This document shows, piece by piece, positions 6,848-15,801 of a stretch of 34,606 nt of DNA. Both the position numbers and the translations under genes were made by a program. Under the pieces are notes generated by a model that did no database searches, was not told where the DNA came from, and saw only the letters and a program-made list of their open reading frames with translations. Positions within the stretch are counted from its first letter, which is position 1. Every line of letters begins with the position of its first letter. Origin of the DNA: Scalindua_A sp046757465 (lineage in GTDB: Bacteria; Planctomycetota; Brocadiia; Brocadiales; Scalinduaceae); contig JBHHYH010000031.1 of assembly GCA_046757465.1 (NCBI GenBank), positions 1 to 34,606 on the forward strand, in the 5' to 3' direction.

Positions 6848-8563
6848 ATGTTAAGCGAACTTTATATCTCGAATTTTGCCCTTATTGATAGTATTACAAT
6901 CAAATTTGATAAAGGTCTGAATATTTTTACCGGTACTACGGGTGTCGGTAAATCGCTCATAATTGGCGCAATGAATTTTCTACTTGGCAGTCGAGCAACA
7001 AATGAAATTTTTGGAACTAACAAAAAAGAGGTTACCGTAAGTGGTATATTTATTATCAAAAACGGATACATCCTAGAAGAAATTAAAGAACGTATGGATA
7101 ACTGTACAGATGAAGAAATTATCATTCAAAGGAGACTGGATCAAAATGGTAGAAACCGATGTAGACTTAATAATGAACCTATAACAGTTTCTCTTTTAAA
7201 AGACATTGGAGAACTTTTGGTCAATATACATGGTCAACATGAACATGAATCATTAACAAATCCATCAAACCAACTTATAATCCTCGATAGTTTTAGAAAG
7301 TTGGATGACTTAAGAGTTAAATTCTCTGATACTTACGGAAGAGCAATCGAAAAAGAAAGACTAATACAAACAGTAAAAAGTAATCAAGAAGAAAGAGGAA
7401 AACAGATAGACCTTTACAACTTTGAAATCAATGAGATTGAAAGCGCTTGTCTAAAGACTGATGAATTGGAGACCTTAGAAGAAAAACGCAGTATTCTTGC
7501 AAATTCAGAAAAAATACAAAACGCATTAACATATTGTTCTAACAGTTTATATGAGTCAGATAATTCCATAATTGCAAGATTAAAAGAGGCCGCAAACGAA
7601 TTGTGCAAGATCAAAGACATTGACAAGAATTTTGAAGACTATCTAGAGGTCTGTAATCAATCAATTTATCAGTTGGAAGACGTGGCTATTACGTTAAGAA
7701 AGGATACAGAAGAGTACGATTTTGATCCTGAACGATTAGAACAAATTGAAGAACGGATTGAAACCATTCGCCGTCTTAAAAACAAATATGGTGAAACAAT
7801 AGATGACATCCTTTCTTATTGTAAAGAATCAAAATTAAAGCTGGAACAGCTTTTAAGGGAAAATGAAGACCTTGACAGTACAGAAAAAGAATTAAAACAA
7901 CTGAAAAAGACAGTAATTAATTCAGGTAAAAAGTTAACACAGTTACGTAAGAAGGCAGGAAAAGAGTTATCTAACCTCATTAAGACAGAATTGACTGATT
8001 TGGGTATTAATAATGGAAAGTTTGATGTTAGTATCTCATCAATAAATACAGCTGCGCCGGAACAATTTAAATTAATGGATGCCAATACTTCAGGATTTGA
8101 TTGTGTTGAATTTATGTTCTCATCTAATATCGGAGAAGAAGTCAAACCTCTCAGGAAAATCGCTTCGGGTGGAGAAATTTCCAGAGTAATGCTGGCGCTT
8201 AAACGTCATTTAGCATTAGCAGATCAAACACCAGTCCTGGTATTTGATGAAATCGATGCAAATATTGGAGGCAGAATGGGAAGAATAGTTGGTGAAAAAT
8301 TAAAACTGGTTTCACAATCCCATCAAATTATCTGCATTACCCATCTGCCTCAGATAGCCAGCTATGGCGACCAACACTTTAAGGTTGATAAATTTACTAA
8401 GAACGACAAAACGTTTGTAGATATCGAAAAACTTTCAACAAAAATGCGTCTTGAAGAGATCGCTGAAATGATTAGGGGAACTGAAAAGACAAATATAACA
8501 AGGAGACAGGCAAAGGAAATGATAGATGATGCCAAAAAGTATTTGAAGCAAAATATCTCATAA
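6848..8563 (+). CDS. recN: DNA repair protein RecN
   Basis: SMC-like ATPase that acts at DNA double-strand breaks in recombinational repair. 571 residues, the usual RecN size. The N-terminal ATPase half starts MLSELYISNFALID and has Walker A GTTGVGKS at 29-36 and the RecN Q-loop patch NIHGQHEHESL. A coiled-coil middle (about 150-370) follows, then a C-terminal half with signature ASGGEISRVMLALKR and Walker B LVFDEIDANIGG, followed by ICITHLPQIASYGD. The Walker A departs from the usual RecN GETGAGKS (Glu to Thr, Ala to Val) but keeps the essential Gly, Lys and Ser. No strong ribosome site precedes the ATG; the family-typical N-terminus supports it. Confidence 0.95.
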   Translation: MLSELYISNFALIDSITIKFDKGLNIFTGTTGVGKSLIIGAMNFLLGSRATNEIFGTNKKEVTVSGIFIIKNGYILEEIKERMDNCTDEEIIIQRRLDQNGRNRCRLNNEPITVSLLKDIGELLVNIHGQHEHESLTNPSNQLIILDSFRKLDDLRVKFSDTYGRAIEKERLIQTVKSNQEERGKQIDLYNFEINEIESACLKTDELETLEEKRSILANSEKIQNALTYCSNSLYESDNSIIARLKEAANELCKIKDIDKNFEDYLEVCNQSIYQLEDVAITLRKDTEEYDFDPERLEQIEERIETIRRLKNKYGETIDDILSYCKESKLKLEQLLRENEDLDSTEKELKQLKKTVINSGKKLTQLRKKAGKELSNLIKTELTDLGINNGKFDVSISSINTAAPEQFKLMDANTSGFDCVEFMFSSNIGEEVKPLRKIASGGEISRVMLALKRHLALADQTPVLVFDEIDANIGGRMGRIVGEKLKLVSQSHQIICITHLPQIASYGDQHFKVDKFTKNDKTFVDIEKLSTKMRLEEIAEMIRGTEKTNITRRQAKEMIDDAKKYLKQNIS

Positions 8564-8712
8564 CTTCAAAATGCCTAACAGAAAGCTGATTATAGCAATT
8601 GCTATTAAATATGAAAAAGTCATTGAAATCTTACGGGTTTCTGCTTTAATACACACAATTTGCTTTGGTGCAAAGAAGTAAATCGTTATCACTATTTTTT
8701 TGATCAATCGTC

Positions 8713-9387
8713 ATGAGAACGCTGGCAAAATTATTTGCAAAATCCCCTTTCGCTCCCCTGCAAAAGCATATGGAGGATGTAAATGGCTGTGTCAATAAAG
8801 TAAAAGAAATATTTGAGGCCTTGGAAAAAAATGATTTCGAATCTATCTCACGAATAGCCAAAGAACTCTCAAAGCTCGAAGCAAAGGCTGATACTTCAAA
8901 ACATGAATTGCGCAATCATCTACCAAGCAGCCTATTTATGCCTATAAGCAAAAGTGCATTATTAGAAATCCTATCATTGCAAGATGATATTGCAGACGAC
9001 TGTGAGGATATCGGAGTATTACTTACACTTAAAGAACTCACAATGAAAGAAGTATTCAAAGATGATTTCAAAACCTTTCTAAAAAAGAATTTAGAAACTT
9101 ATGAACTCATCAAAGTTATCATTGAGGAGTTTGATAATTTACTTGAAACGTCTTTTACCGGTAGTGAGGCTGAAAAAGTCAAGTCTATGGTTAACAAAGT
9201 GGCCTTAAAGGAGCATGAGGCCGATTTATCTCAGAGGCAGTTACTTAAGAATATATTTAACAATGAAGAGCATTTTTCACATGGGGAATTCCAATTGTGG
9301 TTATCAATTCTGAGAGAAATAAGAACATTATCTAACACTTCAGAAAAACTAGCCCACCGTATTCGTAATCTACTCGATCTTGAATAA
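8713..9387 (+). CDS. DUF47 family PhoU-like regulator of phosphate transport
   Basis: 224 residues, all-alpha, of the DUF47/TIGR00153 family (PhoU-like helical bundles). It has the typical opening LAKSPFAPLQKHMEDVN and acidic metal-site patches such as EADTSKHELR-like (KLEAKADTSKHEL) and LQDDIADDCEDI. Members are nearly always encoded just upstream of a PiT phosphate transporter and are thought to control its activity. Here the PiT gene follows after 18 bases, which strongly suggests co-transcription. No Pho-box could be recognised upstream. The ATG start has no clear Shine-Dalgarno sequence. Confidence 0.92.
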   Translation: MRTLAKLFAKSPFAPLQKHMEDVNGCVNKVKEIFEALEKNDFESISRIAKELSKLEAKADTSKHELRNHLPSSLFMPISKSALLEILSLQDDIADDCEDIGVLLTLKELTMKEVFKDDFKTFLKKNLETYELIKVIIEEFDNLLETSFTGSEAEKVKSMVNKVALKEHEADLSQRQLLKNIFNNEEHFSHGEFQLWLSILREIRTLSNTSEKLAHRIRNLLDLE

Positions 9388-9405
9388 TGCTAGAGAGAGA
9401 GCCAC

Positions 9406-10830
9406 TTGAGTCCTGAAACAATACTCATTATTCTTGCCCTGGCCATCAGCTTTTACATGGCCTGGAATATTGGTGCAAATGATGTTGCAAATGCTATGGG
9501 GACATCGGTCGGTTCAGGGGCTTTAACCCTTAAAAAGGCTATCCTCGTCGCTGCCCTCATGGAATTCGCCGGGGCATTTTTTGTTGGTTCTCACGTCACA
9601 AACACCGTCAGAAAAGGAATCATCGATACCGTTATATTTTCTGGAGATCCAAATAGTTATATCTATGGAATGATCGCTGCTTTATTGGCCGCCGGCACAT
9701 GGCTGAACATTGCTTCCTATAAAGGATGGCCTGTCTCTACCACTCATGCGATAGTTGGCTCTGTTTTGGGATTCGGTATTATCTACAGCGGTTTTGGGTC
9801 CATTCACTGGAACAAAATATCGCAGATTGCCGCTAGTTGGGTCGTATCGCCTATTCTAAGTGGAACGATCTCTTTTTTGATATTTTGCCTTTTGAGAAGA
9901 GTTATTTTTTATTCTAAGACTCCAGTTCTATCAGCAAAAAGGATGACACCATTTTTAGTATTCTTTGTTGTTGGAATATTAACACTGGTGATGGTTTTCA
10001 AAGGACTAAAGAATCTTCACCTCGATCTACCTCTTTATCAAGCCCTGATACTTGCTTCTCTAGTTGGATTATTAGGCGCAATTATCAGTATACCCCTGGT
10101 CAATAAAGTTAAAACACCGAAATATGAAAATGAAGAAAATGAGTTTATTGATCCGAAAGTAGAAAAAGGTATTCAAAAGGTAGTGATGCATCTTAGAAGG
10201 GTAAAGGAATCCGTTACGGGAGAGCTTTTTGATGAAGTCACGCATTTATTAGATAAATCAGAAATCGTCTCTAATCAATTAGAAAGATACTCTCATAAAA
10301 AACACATCAGTACCGACTATCAAACGGTAGAAAAGATTTTTATTTATTTACAAATCTTGAGCGCCTGTTTTGTTGCATTTGCTCATGGAGCTAACGACGT
10401 TGCCAACGCTATTGGACCATTAGCAGGAGTTCTTTCTGCCATAAAGAATGGAGTTGTAGAAATGAATGCCCAGGTTCCTTTATTAATTCTATTATTAGGA
10501 GGGCTGGGTATTGTTGTTGGGCTTGCCACTTGGGGATGGCGTGTCATTGAGACCGTCGGGAAGTATATTACCGAATTAACTCCCACGAGGGGTTTTGCTG
10601 CTGAATTCGGGGCAGCCATAACAATTGTATTGGCCTCTAAGCTCGCCTTACCAGTATCAACAACCCATACTCTAGTCGGCGCCGTTTTAGGTGTGGGACT
10701 CGCCAGAGGCTTAAGCTCATTAAACCTGCAAACTATTCGCGATATACTCATTTCATGGGTAATTACAATCCCTGCAGCAGCACTATTAACTGCAGTGTTT
10801 TATTATATAATGAAATATTCATTTTCCTAA
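9406..10830 (+). CDS. pit: Inorganic phosphate transporter, PiT family
   Basis: Inner-membrane low-affinity phosphate symporter. 474 residues with the duplicated PiT signature: NIGANDVANAMGTSVG near residue 21 and AHGANDVANAIGPLAG in the second half, plus the paired WPVSTTHAIVGSVLG and LPVSTTHTLVGAVLG motifs. About ten membrane helices surround a central cytoplasmic loop of roughly 90 residues. The start is a TTG preceded by GAGAGAG; it gives MSPETILIILALAISF, a normal PiT N-terminus. It is paired with the DUF47 gene immediately upstream, the standard arrangement for regulated Pit systems. Confidence 0.95.
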   Translation: MSPETILIILALAISFYMAWNIGANDVANAMGTSVGSGALTLKKAILVAALMEFAGAFFVGSHVTNTVRKGIIDTVIFSGDPNSYIYGMIAALLAAGTWLNIASYKGWPVSTTHAIVGSVLGFGIIYSGFGSIHWNKISQIAASWVVSPILSGTISFLIFCLLRRVIFYSKTPVLSAKRMTPFLVFFVVGILTLVMVFKGLKNLHLDLPLYQALILASLVGLLGAIISIPLVNKVKTPKYENEENEFIDPKVEKGIQKVVMHLRRVKESVTGELFDEVTHLLDKSEIVSNQLERYSHKKHISTDYQTVEKIFIYLQILSACFVAFAHGANDVANAIGPLAGVLSAIKNGVVEMNAQVPLLILLLGGLGIVVGLATWGWRVIETVGKYITELTPTRGFAAEFGAAITIVLASKLALPVSTTHTLVGAVLGVGLARGLSSLNLQTIRDILISWVITIPAAALLTAVFYYIMKYSFS

Positions 10831-10888
10831 AAATTGCTTTACCCTTTACGGGTACTATGAAGGAAATTGATGTATTAAAATAATAATT

Positions 10889-11638
10889 ATGAAGGTGTAT
10901 TTCATTGGCGCCGGACCTGGTGACCCAGAACTAATAACTGTTAAAGGGAAAAGAATAATAGAAAGATCGGGTTATTGTATATATGCGGGATCCCTTGTAA
11001 ACCCGGAGATCCTTAAATATTGCAGAATGGATTCAAAGAAATATAACTCTGCATCAATGACCTTAGAGGAAATAATATCTGTAATGGAAGAGGCAAAGGT
11101 AATGAATGAAGATGTTGCCAGGGTTCATACAGGTGATCCCTCAATCTATGGAGCAATACAGGAACAGATGACAGAATTAGATAAAAGAGGGATTGATTAC
11201 GAGGTAATACCAGGTGTGAGCTCGTTTCTTGCTGCAGCATCGGCCTTGAAACAAGAACTGACATTACCAGGTGTATCACAAACCGTAGTAATAACCAGAA
11301 TTGAAGGGAAAACCTCTGTACCCACAACTGAAAAACTGGAAAAACTCGCTGAAACAAAGGCTACATTATGTATCTTCTTAAGCATTAAAGAAATTAACAG
11401 AGTCGTAAACGCACTTAAACCAATCTACGGAGAATCATGCCCTGCTGCCATTGTATATAAAGCGAGCTGGAAGGACGAAAAAGTTATTATTTCTAAACTT
11501 GCTAATATTGCTGATGAAGCAATTCATGATCACATTGAAAAGACGGCAATAATTATTGTAGGAAATGTTCTTTCCAAGGATTTCAAATATTCAAAACTAT
11601 ACGATAAACACTTCTCCCATGCATACCGTCAAGAATGA
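10889..11638 (+). CDS. cobM: Precorrin-4 C11-methyltransferase (CobM/CbiF)
   Basis: SAM-dependent methylation of C-11 of the (cobalt-)precorrin-4 ring in cobalamin synthesis, in the cytosol. 249 residues. The tetrapyrrole methylase fold is clear: N-terminal VYFIGAGPGDPELITVKG, the CobM-type YAGSLVNPEIL, the SAM-binding RVHTGDPSIYGAIQEQM and YEVIPGVSSFLAAASALKQE with LPGVSQTVVITR. YAGSL together with the LPGVSQT patch separates CobM/CbiF from other corrin methylases. The aerobic and anaerobic versions (CobM, CbiF) cannot be told apart from sequence alone. It is a single gene between pit and the FmdE-like gene, with no other cob/cbi gene beside it. Confidence 0.93.
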   Translation: MKVYFIGAGPGDPELITVKGKRIIERSGYCIYAGSLVNPEILKYCRMDSKKYNSASMTLEEIISVMEEAKVMNEDVARVHTGDPSIYGAIQEQMTELDKRGIDYEVIPGVSSFLAAASALKQELTLPGVSQTVVITRIEGKTSVPTTEKLEKLAETKATLCIFLSIKEINRVVNALKPIYGESCPAAIVYKASWKDEKVIISKLANIADEAIHDHIEKTAIIIVGNVLSKDFKYSKLYDKHFSHAYRQE

Positions 11639-12040
11639 TAGGATAATTTTGATATTGATTTTATATTATTTTAAATTATAATTAATTTATTGAATTAACC
11701 AGTAATACTTAAATGTTTTCCTGCCCGAGTTGATCAAAACCCTTACAACTCAAAGCAATGACAAGTCTTATCTTCGGCTTTATTCCTTCTTGCAATAAGG
11801 ATACATTTGAACGTACTAACAGTAAGAAGATTATGGTCAAATTAAACTTTTTCTAAGAAAATGTTTACTTTTATACTGGTGCCGTGTTTTTTTTAGAACT
11901 ATAATTTTTGGATTTATAAAGCACTATCTTTGATTCTTAATATTTTTAATATACTCTCGCAACAATTACGTATACTCCTAATCCGAGAATTAATTGTTTT
12001 AGGAATCAATAATATGTAAATCAACGGAGGGTATATCATA
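11639..12040. other. Intergenic leader region before the FmdE-like gene
   Basis: No gene was found in these 402 bases. Near the 3' end two inverted pairs interleave: AACAATTA (11961-11968) with TAATTGTT (11991-11998), and TCCTAA (11976-11981) with TTAGGA (11999-12004). Together they would allow a small pseudoknot-like leader about 20 bases before the ribosome site. The arms are short and AT-rich, so chance is a real possibility. Confidence 0.3.
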
Positions 12041-12769
12041 GTGGGGCAAAAAAAGTGCATATTTTATAGAAGCTTGTATATATTATTTGCTTTCTTATTT
12101 TTAATTCTAGTTTTTGGAGGTAATAACGCAATGTCAGAAGGACAGACAAAGTTCAATAAAGATTTTTTTGATCAGGTAGAGCCAATTAAAATGAAGGATC
12201 CACTTGCAGTTGCCCTAGGCGCTATGGACAAGGATGAACCATTTGTCTATAGATATGAAGATGCAGTAAAATTGGCGGGACATTCATGTCTTGCAGTCTC
12301 AGGTGCGTATAGGTTAACGCAGACCGCGCTTAAACATCTTTACGGTGATGAAATTCCAGCAAGGGGAGGTATTAAGGTGACATTTAAGGGTGGTGTAGAA
12401 TACAGGGTTAACGGTCCAATATCTCAGGTAGTTACTTTTATCACTGGTGCTGCTGCAGAGAATGGATTTCACGGATTGGGTGGCGGAAGGTACAACAGAC
12501 ACAACCTTTTGACTTTTGATGAAAACAGCCAACCCCCCGCAACCGCCATATGTTCTGCAATATTTGAACGGATTGATAATGGTAAGTCTGTGGAAGTTAC
12601 CTACACAAACAACATGCTGCCGGGTAACCCAAAGATGGCGGATCTGATGCCTCTTGCCGTCAGCGGGACCGGTTCTGATGAAGAGATTAAGGAATTTGGT
12701 GATTTATGGCATGAGAGAGTCAAAATGGTATTGATGGATGATGTAGAAGGTATGTTTGTGGTAAAATAG
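12041..12769 (+). CDS. Exported FmdE-domain protein
   Basis: 242 residues. Residues about 8-28 form a hydrophobic signal or anchor segment; from about residue 74 an FmdE-type domain (PF02663) begins with AGHSCLAVSGAYRL, where H81 and C83 match the family's metal-ligand H-x-C pattern, and continues with GVEYRVNGPISQV and FITGAAAENGFHG. FmdE was named from the formylmethanofuran dehydrogenase operon of methanogens, but exported or stand-alone bacterial members have no settled role, so no reaction is assigned. GGAGG (12026-12030) precedes the GTG start by 10 bases. A second GGAGG (12116-12120) lies exactly 10 bases before an internal ATG at 12131, which would give a form without the signal segment. 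A hairpin terminator follows. Confidence 0.75.
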   Translation: MGQKKCIFYRSLYILFAFLFLILVFGGNNAMSEGQTKFNKDFFDQVEPIKMKDPLAVALGAMDKDEPFVYRYEDAVKLAGHSCLAVSGAYRLTQTALKHLYGDEIPARGGIKVTFKGGVEYRVNGPISQVVTFITGAAAENGFHGLGGGRYNRHNLLTFDENSQPPATAICSAIFERIDNGKSVEVTYTNNMLPGNPKMADLMPLAVSGTGSDEEIKEFGDLWHERVKMVLMDDVEGMFVVK

Positions 12770-12776
12770 GTAGCTC

Positions 12777-12816
12777 AAAAATGTTAAAGCCGAGCTTATA
12801 GCTCATAACATTTTTT
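12777..12816. terminator. Bidirectional intrinsic terminator
   Basis: AAAAATGTTA (12777-12786) and TAACATTTTT (12806-12815) pair around an inner GAGCT/AGCTC stem, with a T-tract on each strand. It sits between the convergent FmdE-like gene and pgsA and can close both. Confidence 0.8.
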
Positions 12817-12854
12817 GGTTGTATCGTCTTCTTTGTATACTGGAGAACTAGTTA

Positions 12855-13463
12855 TCATGTGGCAAGTAACGTCTTCTTTGCTGAGATGATGTAAAAGATA
12901 CCTGACATGAGCGTTACGATGATGGTAGCCCATATGAATGTGTATACTACGTACTCTGTCCAACCTACATTTCTGAAGTGTGCAAAATGTAAAATCAGGA
13001 TACAGATAGTCACTGATTGTAGAAACATCTTAGTCTTTCCCCACATATTACTAGCAAAAGGAACCCCCTTAGATTCGGAGTAACCCCTTATACTGCTTAC
13101 AAAGAACTCTCTGGCTACAATTATTATCACCATCCACGGAGCCATAATCTCCTTCGCAATATGTATAAAAATAATAAAACCTCCACAGATAATTACCTTA
13201 TCAACAAAAGGGTCTGCAATACGCCCCAGGTCTGTTGACAATCCTCTCTTTCTTGCATAGTATCCATCGAGCCAATCAGTAAGAACTGCAAGGAAAAAAG
13301 TTACAAGGGCCAGATCAAAAAAACGATACGAGAGAAAAACAAAAAAGATAACGGCAAGAAACAATCTAGAAAGAGTTATTCTATTCGGGAGGTTAAAAGC
13401 AGCGCTTTTTTTGAAACCTAATCCCTTTGCTGTGACATCTGTTTTATTAATTTGCATGCTCAT
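12855..13463 (-). CDS. pgsA: CDP-diacylglycerol--glycerol-3-phosphate 3-phosphatidyltransferase
   Basis: Integral inner-membrane enzyme that makes phosphatidylglycerol-phosphate from CDP-diacylglycerol and glycerol-3-phosphate. 202 residues. The complete CDP-alcohol phosphotransferase motif D-x2-D-G-x2-A-R-x8-G-x3-D-x3-D runs from D63 to D88 (DWLDGYYAR .. G .. D .. D). NLPNRITLSRLFLAV before it is typical of PgsA rather than phosphatidylserine synthase. Several membrane helices follow. It is the last gene of the long minus-strand cluster, 18 bases after ftsK, and is closed by the hairpin at 12777-12816. A second ATG two codons in is equally possible as start. Confidence 0.93.
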   Translation of the reverse strand: MSMQINKTDVTAKGLGFKKSAAFNLPNRITLSRLFLAVIFFVFLSYRFFDLALVTFFLAVLTDWLDGYYARKRGLSTDLGRIADPFVDKVIICGGFIIFIHIAKEIMAPWMVIIIVAREFFVSSIRGYSESKGVPFASNMWGKTKMFLQSVTICILILHFAHFRNVGWTEYVVYTFIWATIIVTLMSGIFYIISAKKTLLAT

Positions 13464-13481
13464 GAATGAATTCTAAATTCT

Positions 13482-15701
13482 TTATTTTTTTTGCGCTTCC
13501 CATTCGTCAAGTGTAACAAATACCTCTCTTGCCTGACTACCTTTATATTCGCCAATAATTCCATCCTCAGCCATTAAATCTATCAATCTGGCAGCACGAG
13601 AGTAACCAATCTCCAATCGCCTTTGTAGCAACGAAACCGAGCCACGCTGTGTTTCCAATATAATCTTTACTGCCTCGTCATAAAGTTTGTCCTTCTCGGC
13701 ATTTTTTCCTCCAAGCGAACCCTGCCACATCTTTAATTCTGGACTGAATTCTGGGAGCGCTACTTGCTTTAAGTAGCTTACAATCCTTTTTACTTCACCT
13801 TCACTGACATACGTTCCTTGTACCCTTGTTAGCTTAGAAGTTCCCGGGGGTAGAAAAAGCATGTCACCCCGTCCAAGAAGTTTTTCTGCACCATTTTGAT
13901 CCAAGATTGTACGTGAATCCACCTTGGAAAAGACGTGAAAGGAAATTCGTGAAGGCAAATTTGATTTGATTAAACCAGTAATAACATCTACAGATGGTCT
14001 TTGGGTAGCAACAATTAGATGAATACCAACAGCCCTGGATTTTTGTGAAAGTCTAATGATTGATGCCTCAACCTCTTTAGAAGCAACCATCATTAAGTCT
14101 GCCAATTCATCCAAAACAATTACCATGTGTGGCAGGAAGAAAGGCACATCGTCAAGAGTTGCGTCTCCCTCAGGATTTAGTCTTCTTCTTTTTTCAGCAT
14201 CATCCAATCTATTATATCCAGTTATATCTCTTACGCCTGACCTTGCCAGAAGTGCATAGCGTTCGTCCATCTTATTGACCGCCCATTCCAGTATAGCGGC
14301 TGCCCTCTTCATATCCTTAACAACTGGAGTAATCAAATGAGGAATATCTTTGAAAGCGGAGAATTCAACCATCTTTGGGTCTATCAATAATAATTTTAAT
14401 TTTTTCGGGTGTTGTGAAAGAAGTATACTCAAAATTATGGAATTAAGACATACAGACTTTCCGGAACCAGTCGTACCGGCAACCAATAAATGTGGCATAT
14501 TTGCAAGGTCTGCTATCAATGGGTATCCAGCAATATTTTTACCCAATAATAATGGTATCGTCTGTTTTTGAAGATCTTTATCTGCTGCCTCAAATATTTC
14601 ACGCAGCTGTACAGGTTTTCTATGAATATTTGGCACTTCGATTCCTATGGTAGATTTTCCCTGTATAGGAGCTACTATGCGTACACTTTGAGCTTTAAGT
14701 GCAATTGCAATATCATCAGAAAGTGATGCTATCTTCCCCACTTTGGTACCCGGAGCTAGTTCCAGTTCATACATAGTCACCGAAGGGCCCTTCTCTATGC
14801 CTACTACGTCTGCAATTATATTAAATTGTTTTAATGTCTTCTTTAATATATTGGCCTTTTCCATAACATGTTCATCACTGTCAAATTTATGTTTTTTAAG
14901 CACATCTAATAATGAGATTGGGGGAAGTGTGTATTCTTGGTCCTTGAAGAAGTTAAATATATCCTTCCTGAAGATTGTAATTTTCTTTTTAGGCTTTGCC
15001 TTTACATCTGTCGGTAGAACATCTATAACAGTAACATCTTCTTCTTTAGCAGGTTTTTCTGGTGCATCAGTTTCTTCTACTATGTCCCAATCTCTGTTAG
15101 ATAGACTATAATCACAAATCTCTCCCATGTAATCACTTGCTAAAGGTCGAGTAACAAATATTCCCTGAATCTTCTTTAGTACCCAATTTAGGGGAACCTC
15201 TAAACTTACATTAGAGATAAGCATCATAGATATGAGAAAGCCTAAAGACAATAATATACAAGTGCCCGGGATACCAAGATATTCTGTAAGTCTAGTAGCT
15301 GCTATCATTCCAATGATACCGCTTGTTTCAGATGGTAGTCTAAATACCCCTGTTACAACACTACTAAATAGACCAAGTATTGGAGCAATGGAGACAATAA
15401 GCAATATCCCGCCAAGTATCTTTACCCACAAAATTTCTACTTTCTTTCTTAAAAACAGTAAAAACCCCAAAGCTCCTATCAATAATGCAAAAACATATGA
15501 CGTTGCTCCTATGCCGGATATCAAATAACCAGAAATTCCAGCACCTATCTTGCCACAATAATTTTGTACAGATTTGTTTACAGGATAATTTGCAAACGGA
15601 GGATCATTTGGTGAAAAAGAAGCAATGCTTATCAAAATAAATACCGCAATTGTTAAGATAACCATTGCGTATACTGAATGAAAAACCCTGGTTCTTTCCA
15701 T
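13482..15701 (-). CDS. ftsK: DNA translocase FtsK/SpoIIIE
   Basis: Hexameric ATP-driven DNA pump at the division site that clears and sorts chromosomes. 739 residues. Four or more membrane helices lie within residues 10-165, then a short charged linker (about 200-245). The alpha/beta motor follows with Walker A GTTGSGKS (409-416), Walker B VIVLDELADL, and VATQRPSVDVITGLIKSNLPSRISF. The C-terminal gamma winged helix (about 675-739) carries QRRLEIGYSRAARLID, the DNA-reading patch for KOPS-type sites. The linker is short, as in SpoIIIE-type proteins, rather than the long E. coli FtsK linker. It lies in the cluster between dut and pgsA. Confidence 0.97.
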   Translation of the reverse strand: MERTRVFHSVYAMVILTIAVFILISIASFSPNDPPFANYPVNKSVQNYCGKIGAGISGYLISGIGATSYVFALLIGALGFLLFLRKKVEILWVKILGGILLIVSIAPILGLFSSVVTGVFRLPSETSGIIGMIAATRLTEYLGIPGTCILLSLGFLISMMLISNVSLEVPLNWVLKKIQGIFVTRPLASDYMGEICDYSLSNRDWDIVEETDAPEKPAKEEDVTVIDVLPTDVKAKPKKKITIFRKDIFNFFKDQEYTLPPISLLDVLKKHKFDSDEHVMEKANILKKTLKQFNIIADVVGIEKGPSVTMYELELAPGTKVGKIASLSDDIAIALKAQSVRIVAPIQGKSTIGIEVPNIHRKPVQLREIFEAADKDLQKQTIPLLLGKNIAGYPLIADLANMPHLLVAGTTGSGKSVCLNSIILSILLSQHPKKLKLLLIDPKMVEFSAFKDIPHLITPVVKDMKRAAAILEWAVNKMDERYALLARSGVRDITGYNRLDDAEKRRRLNPEGDATLDDVPFFLPHMVIVLDELADLMMVASKEVEASIIRLSQKSRAVGIHLIVATQRPSVDVITGLIKSNLPSRISFHVFSKVDSRTILDQNGAEKLLGRGDMLFLPPGTSKLTRVQGTYVSEGEVKRIVSYLKQVALPEFSPELKMWQGSLGGKNAEKDKLYDEAVKIILETQRGSVSLLQRRLEIGYSRAARLIDLMAEDGIIGEYKGSQAREVFVTLDEWEAQKK

Positions 15702-15801
15702 AGATAAATTTCTATCTCCCTTGATTAAATCTTGTTATCATTTCCAAATATGCGCATCTACTTGTCTAGAAATTTCATATGTCATTAGGATTACCCATAC
15801 A

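Noticed and set aside
10383..10751. Minus-strand frame opposite pit
   Set aside because: Antisense to the conserved second PiT half; no independent support.
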